A DNA stretch of 64,000 bases from Gordionus sp. m RMFG-2023 (lineage: Eukaryota; Nematomorpha; Gordioida; Chordodea; Parachordodidae). The notes beneath the pieces were generated by a model that ran no database searches, had not been told where the DNA came from, and worked only from the letters and a program-made list of their open reading frames with translations. The stretch spans positions 32,350,508 through 32,414,507 of the forward strand of contig NC_088776.1 in the NCBI RefSeq assembly GCF_954871325.1, written 5' to 3'. The translations under genes were made by a program, and so were the position numbers. Of the stretch, positions 43,101 through 49,100 are shown piece after piece; position 1 is the first letter of the stretch, and the number at the start of each line of letters is the position of its first letter.

Positions 43101-46100
43101 GTGATAAAAATGGGTAGGAACGATTTGGTTCCAATTTTTATGAAAGGGGGGGGGGGCGTAGGAATTTAAATGGGGTAGGAGATAGGCATCCATAGAGGGC
43201 TAGAAAAAATAAACAATGTTTAGATTAAAAAAAATTATTTATAGATATTTATTTCTCATTCATTCACATATAACATTTTAAAACAGATTGAATTTATACG
43301 CTCTCTTGGCAAGGATACGATTGACAACTAGTTTATTGTCACCAACTAATGTTCATTTGTTATTCCTGGTCTAATAAGAATGAACTCTGAAAGAATTTAA
43401 TTAGAATTGTTTGATTATTGGTAGCTCATTATAAGATTTTTTGAATAATATAATGGGAAGGGGTTTGCATCCAATGAATTTTCTGCAATGCAGACGCTGC
43501 CTACATAATTTTTTATTGTCAACATGTTTCTAATTATTTTTCTTTAAAATGTCAGTCAATCAATAATAATTCATTGTCAAAACACCAAAGAATCTGATAA
43601 AAATAAATATCCAAATTTATTAATTCTTTCAAAGTAAATTATCTTAACAACTAATAACCTACTTATTCGAAAATTTCAAATCTCTATTTAAACAATTAAA
43701 ATATTTAGTTAAATTTGGACTATTTCTTGCATTTTATTGTTAAATAGGTTCAATCCTAACAGTCAAAAAAATTCGTTACTTTTTCAAAATTGAGCCTTCG
43801 TTTAAACCTCGAGTGAGGCCAAGATGAGAATTTTCTCTTAAAAACTCGGTTTAGCCCATTTAGAGTTGGCTTAAAACCTGCTAAAAATGGAGTTATTTAT
43901 CACCACCACTTGTTCATGGTGAACCTTTTATACTTATAAAACAGAAACGGCAGACTTAGAAAATTTCTAGAAAAATAATGAAAATAAAACTTTACTTCTT
44001 TATTTTCTATGTGACTATAAAAAAAATATGAAAAATTTGACTATATAAAAATTTTAATAACTAACACTCGAAAACAATTTAAAATTATATGGCGGGGGAA
44101 TCAGCCACTCCTCAAAATTTGGAATCGGGGATAAAATAAAAAAATTAGCAGGGGAGCTTAGTCCTTCTTGCAATACACCCCTGATCTTAATCCTTATTAT
44201 TGTAGTATTTTTTTAATTTAGTATTGTTAACTTATTGTCAAAACACAAAATATTTCATAAAATCACCTTCATGCTATCAATTAAATTTTAAAAAAAATGG
44301 AATTTAATGTAAAGCATCTGATTAATTTAAAAAATTGTTCGATATTCCTTATTATATAATGAAAACTTGTCCAACTAAAGTGTTTGATCATTATATTAAA
44401 TAGAATATATTTAATATCGAATAATTTTTTATCTAATATTTGATATTGGTGTTAGGTTTATAATTTTAAAAAATATATTAAATTGTTTTTTAAAAATTAA
44501 AAACATGTTCCATTTATCACCAATTTTTCAGGACAATACGCATGAAAGTATAGATGGACAATACCTGGATTTAAATATTTATTGCGATGCAATTTTAACG
44601 ACCCTTTTCGACTCTGCTAGGAAATTTGATAAAAAAAGGAACCTGATATTCTCTTCTTTTCATCCGGATGTATGCTTGATGTAATAATCTTATTAACTTT
44701 GGAATACTTTAGTTATATAAAACATCTTATTAAATCTATTTAATTATATTATAATAACATTTTCATTATACATCTTTCAAATTCAATTACAGATTTATTA
44801 TACAACCCTATTATATACCTCTTCTTTTATTGCTGCTTGTGTTAAATAAGGTATTAGATGATTTCATTGCTGTAATCAAGGGAAAGGGATCGGAAAATAT
44901 TTCACTTCTTAAATTTTTCCCCAATTTTCGTAAATATTATTTTCAATTAATACAATTATTCCCCTACACTCTACACTATCTCATAAAATAACCCGGAGTG
45001 AATCGAAACACCTAAACAAGCTTATATAATTTTCTCAACCATAACCGAACCTTTATACCAAATTGCTAAAAGGAGCGAACAGAACTTATATAATCTCTCT
45101 AAACCCGTTTTGTTTTGCATAAATCAAAATTTAATGGCATATATTTGATAATTAACACTTTCCCTATTGAGTTTTTATTTTTTTTTATGTTTGAAAATAT
45201 TTTGATATTTTTCTTGCTTGATTATATTAATTTAGATAAAATTAACACTTTCATGATAAAATTAATGATTTTAATTTAATATATAGTTAGTGATATGTAT
45301 TGAATTGTTTATGTAGTTATTTTTTATTTTTTGTAAAATGTTTATTTTCATTATATTATTATGAATTTGAATAATAGAAAAAGAATTTTTTTGATATGAA
45401 ATAAAAGAAAAAGAATTGCAAGAATTATTAACTGATTTATATTTCTATTACTACTAACAATACTACGAGAATGGCGCAGTAATAAAAAGTCTTACGGATT
45501 CAAACCTGTGTTACAAAGATTGGTATGACTTATTTAAAGAATTTAAAAACACAAAACCAAGTTTTACATCATCACAAGAAAAGTCACTGTTATTAACAAC
45601 AATAGGATGTGATACTTACAAAATACTGGTTTGCACTTAATAGTCCCGGAAACAAAGAGTTATTAGAAATATATAATATTTTAATCAAATTTTTCATCCC
45701 AAACCTAATATAATTGTAGAAAGATATAATATTTATCAATATAATCAAAAATATGAGGAAAAATTAATAGACTATATACGAAATCTTCGAAAATTAGCAA
45801 AGACTTGTGAATTTGGGGAATATTTAAATACTGCATTAATGGATAAATTTATATTCGGAATAAAAAAATCCTAAGCTATTCAAATAGCTATTGCAGTAGA
45901 AATAGCTATAAAAAATACAAAATGATGAAACTAAAATCGATCAGTTAGAAGAGGAACATAATGATAATATGAATAGAATTTAAAAAGTTATTAATTATAA
46001 TGATAAGCAATCAAAATCATATAATAATTATAATACGAGCTACAAAAAACCAAATCCCTGCCGCTCCTGCGGCGTAAACCATAGGAGGGAAAATTGTCTT

Positions 46101-49100
46101 TTCAAGAATGGCACTTGTTATAAATGAAACAAAATTACGCTCATTGTTCAAGTCTATAGAAAAGAAATAGTAAATTTTATTAATAATACAAGTGAATATA
46201 ATCCAGAATTTTGGATGGATGTCAAAATAAACAACAGCGATATCAGAATGGAATTAGATACTCGAACTGGGGTAAGTTAATTAATGAAATAGATTGGAAA
46301 AATAAACTTGATCGTCCTGGATTAACAAAATACATGCTAAAACTTAAAAGTTACACAGGAACCAATATACCGCTATTAGGTCAAGACTGTAGTAAAAGTA
46401 CAATATAAAGACGAACATTAGAACTACCTCTCATAATTACAAAAGAATTTACAAAAATCTAATTGGAAGAAACTGTATGACTAAATTTCCCAAAATGACT
46501 GAAATACCTGAAAGAACCATTCAAAAATAACATTAAAATACAAAATGAATTTCCTCAATTATTTACCAAAGAATTCGGCTGCTTAAAAAGATTTTAAGGC
46601 ACAAATATATATGAAAAACGAGAAACCAATTTTCTGTAAATCACGTCCCGTACCATACGCATTAAAAGAAAAAGTTGAAGAAGATTTAGATAGATTGCTA
46701 AAAATAGGAGTAATAGAAAAAATTAATTATTCACTTTATGCATCACACATAGTAATTGTTAAAGAAAGATAAAACATTATGAATTTGCGGGGATTTTAAA
46801 TAAACTATAAATCAATATATTATTGATTCATACCTAGTACCAAGAATCCAAGATTTATTGGTCAGTTTGGGAAAAGAAGAGGAATTTTTAATATTGGATC
46901 TCAGATGCCTATTTTCAAATTAAAGTGGGGGGAGAGCCTCAAAAATATCTTGTAATCAATACGTATAGAGGATTATTTAAATATAAAAGACTACCTTTTG
47001 GTATATCGTCTTCTCCAGCAATATTTCAACGAGCCATCGAGAATTTAATAAAAGGTTTTTAAGGAGTAGCTTGTTATTTAGATGATATTATAATAACCGG
47101 GAAAAATAGAGAGAAGCACGAAATAATTTTAAGATAGGCACTAAAATGTCTAGACAAAAATGGAATCAAGCTAAAGATAGAAAAATGTAAATTTTTTAGT
47201 ACTTAGGACACAATATTACAAAAAACAGGATTACAATTACAGAAAAAAAGTTAAAAACAAGCTTAAAACAATTATAGTCATTAGGATCAGCAACATTATA
47301 TTCAAATATTATTTCAAATTTTGCAGACAAAGCCAAACCATTATACAAATTATTAGAAAAAGCAGCAATTTGGAGAAGGACAAATGTATGCAAAGACGCG
47401 TATAAAAAAATAAAGCAAGAAATAAGTACTACTCCAATATTATAATCCGAAATTATCCATTAAATTAGCAACAGATGCGTCAGCCATAGGAATTGGGGCA
47501 GTAATATCACATATAGAAGGGGGTAAGGAGAGACCAGTTGCATTCGCCTCAAGAACGCTAAATGCAGCCTAGGAAAATTATAGCCAAATAGAAAAAAAAA
47601 TTCTTGCCATCATATTTGGGGTTACAAAATTCAAAGAATTTATATATGGAAAGTTCACATTGCAATCAGACCACAAGCCATTAATGAGTTTATTTCATCC
47701 AAGAAAAGATATACCAACAACATCTACTACCTGAAAACAAAGATGGGCTTTATTATTAGCAGGTTACCAATATGAAATAAAATTTAAAAGTAGTTGACAA
47801 CTAGCCAATGCTGACATGCTATCTCGATTACCTATACAGGGAACCACAATATCAAAAGAAGAAACATTATATCAAATACTGGTGGGCACCTTTAAATGCA
47901 AGTGGGATTGAAAGAAAAACAATGCAAGATGAGGTACTCTCTAAAGTATACAGGTATACAACAGACGGAGGGCCAATAAACTATGATACATGTTTAAAGG
48001 AGTATAGTCAAAGGAGAGAGGTTGTTTACTTGGAGAACTAAAATGATACAATGCCGAAACAACGTGCTAGACATGATTCATCAAGGATATATTGGAAAGG
48101 TAAAAATGGAGATGAGATCAAGATAATATGCGTGGTGGCCTAATATAAACCGTGAGATATCGAAACACGGGTAAAAGATGTAGTGAATTCCAGGAACAAG
48201 ACGATATGCCTCAAAAGACGTCAATTCAAAATGCCAAAACCACCAAAAGCATGGCATCGAGTACATATTGATTATGCTGGACCATTTCAAAATCATTATT
48301 GGTTGGTAGTGATAGATTCTAGCAGTCGCTGGCCAGAAATAGTTCCTATGACTAGTATTACAATTGAAAGCACGATAAAAATTTTAAGAAATACCTTTGC
48401 CAGATTTGGATTTATTAAGATAATCGTTTTTGATAGCGGGCCACAATTCAGCAGTCATGAATTCAATAATTTTTGCGAAAAGAAGAAATACAATTAGTGC
48501 ACAGAAGCCTATACCATCCTTTAGACTCATGGCCGAATGTTTAGTTCAAACCTTTAAACAGAGCATGAATAAAAGAAATGAGGCTATTTTTCTCTACAAT
48601 TGCCGAAATACACCAGGGGCAGAAAATGAATATCCCGCCGAACCACTACTAAAAATTAAACCTAGAGGATTGTTAGACCAAATATTCGAACGGGGTACAA
48701 AAAGGAGAAGTTAGAATACTACACTCAAAAATTTGAGATAAATGTAAAAGTGTGATCGCGCGTTTACAATAATCAAGAAAAAAAATGGGAAAAGTCATTA
48801 TTAAAAGCATAATCGGACACTACGATGTGAAGTAAGTATAGAGAGTAAAACGATTATACGTCATACTGATCAATTAAGGAAAAGAACCGAAAATATATTA
48901 ACTGAAGAATACGAAGTAGAATAAAGAACCGAAAAGATAGTAATAGTAAACAATAACGATGAATTGAACCTAAAGGAGAGAGAGCAAAATGATACAAGTC
49001 AAGAAACTGAAGGAAGTCTTACACAAAAGTTAGAAACTACAAGTCAAGATCGATATCCTAAAAGAATACGAACGAAACCAATTAGATTGGGGATAAATGA

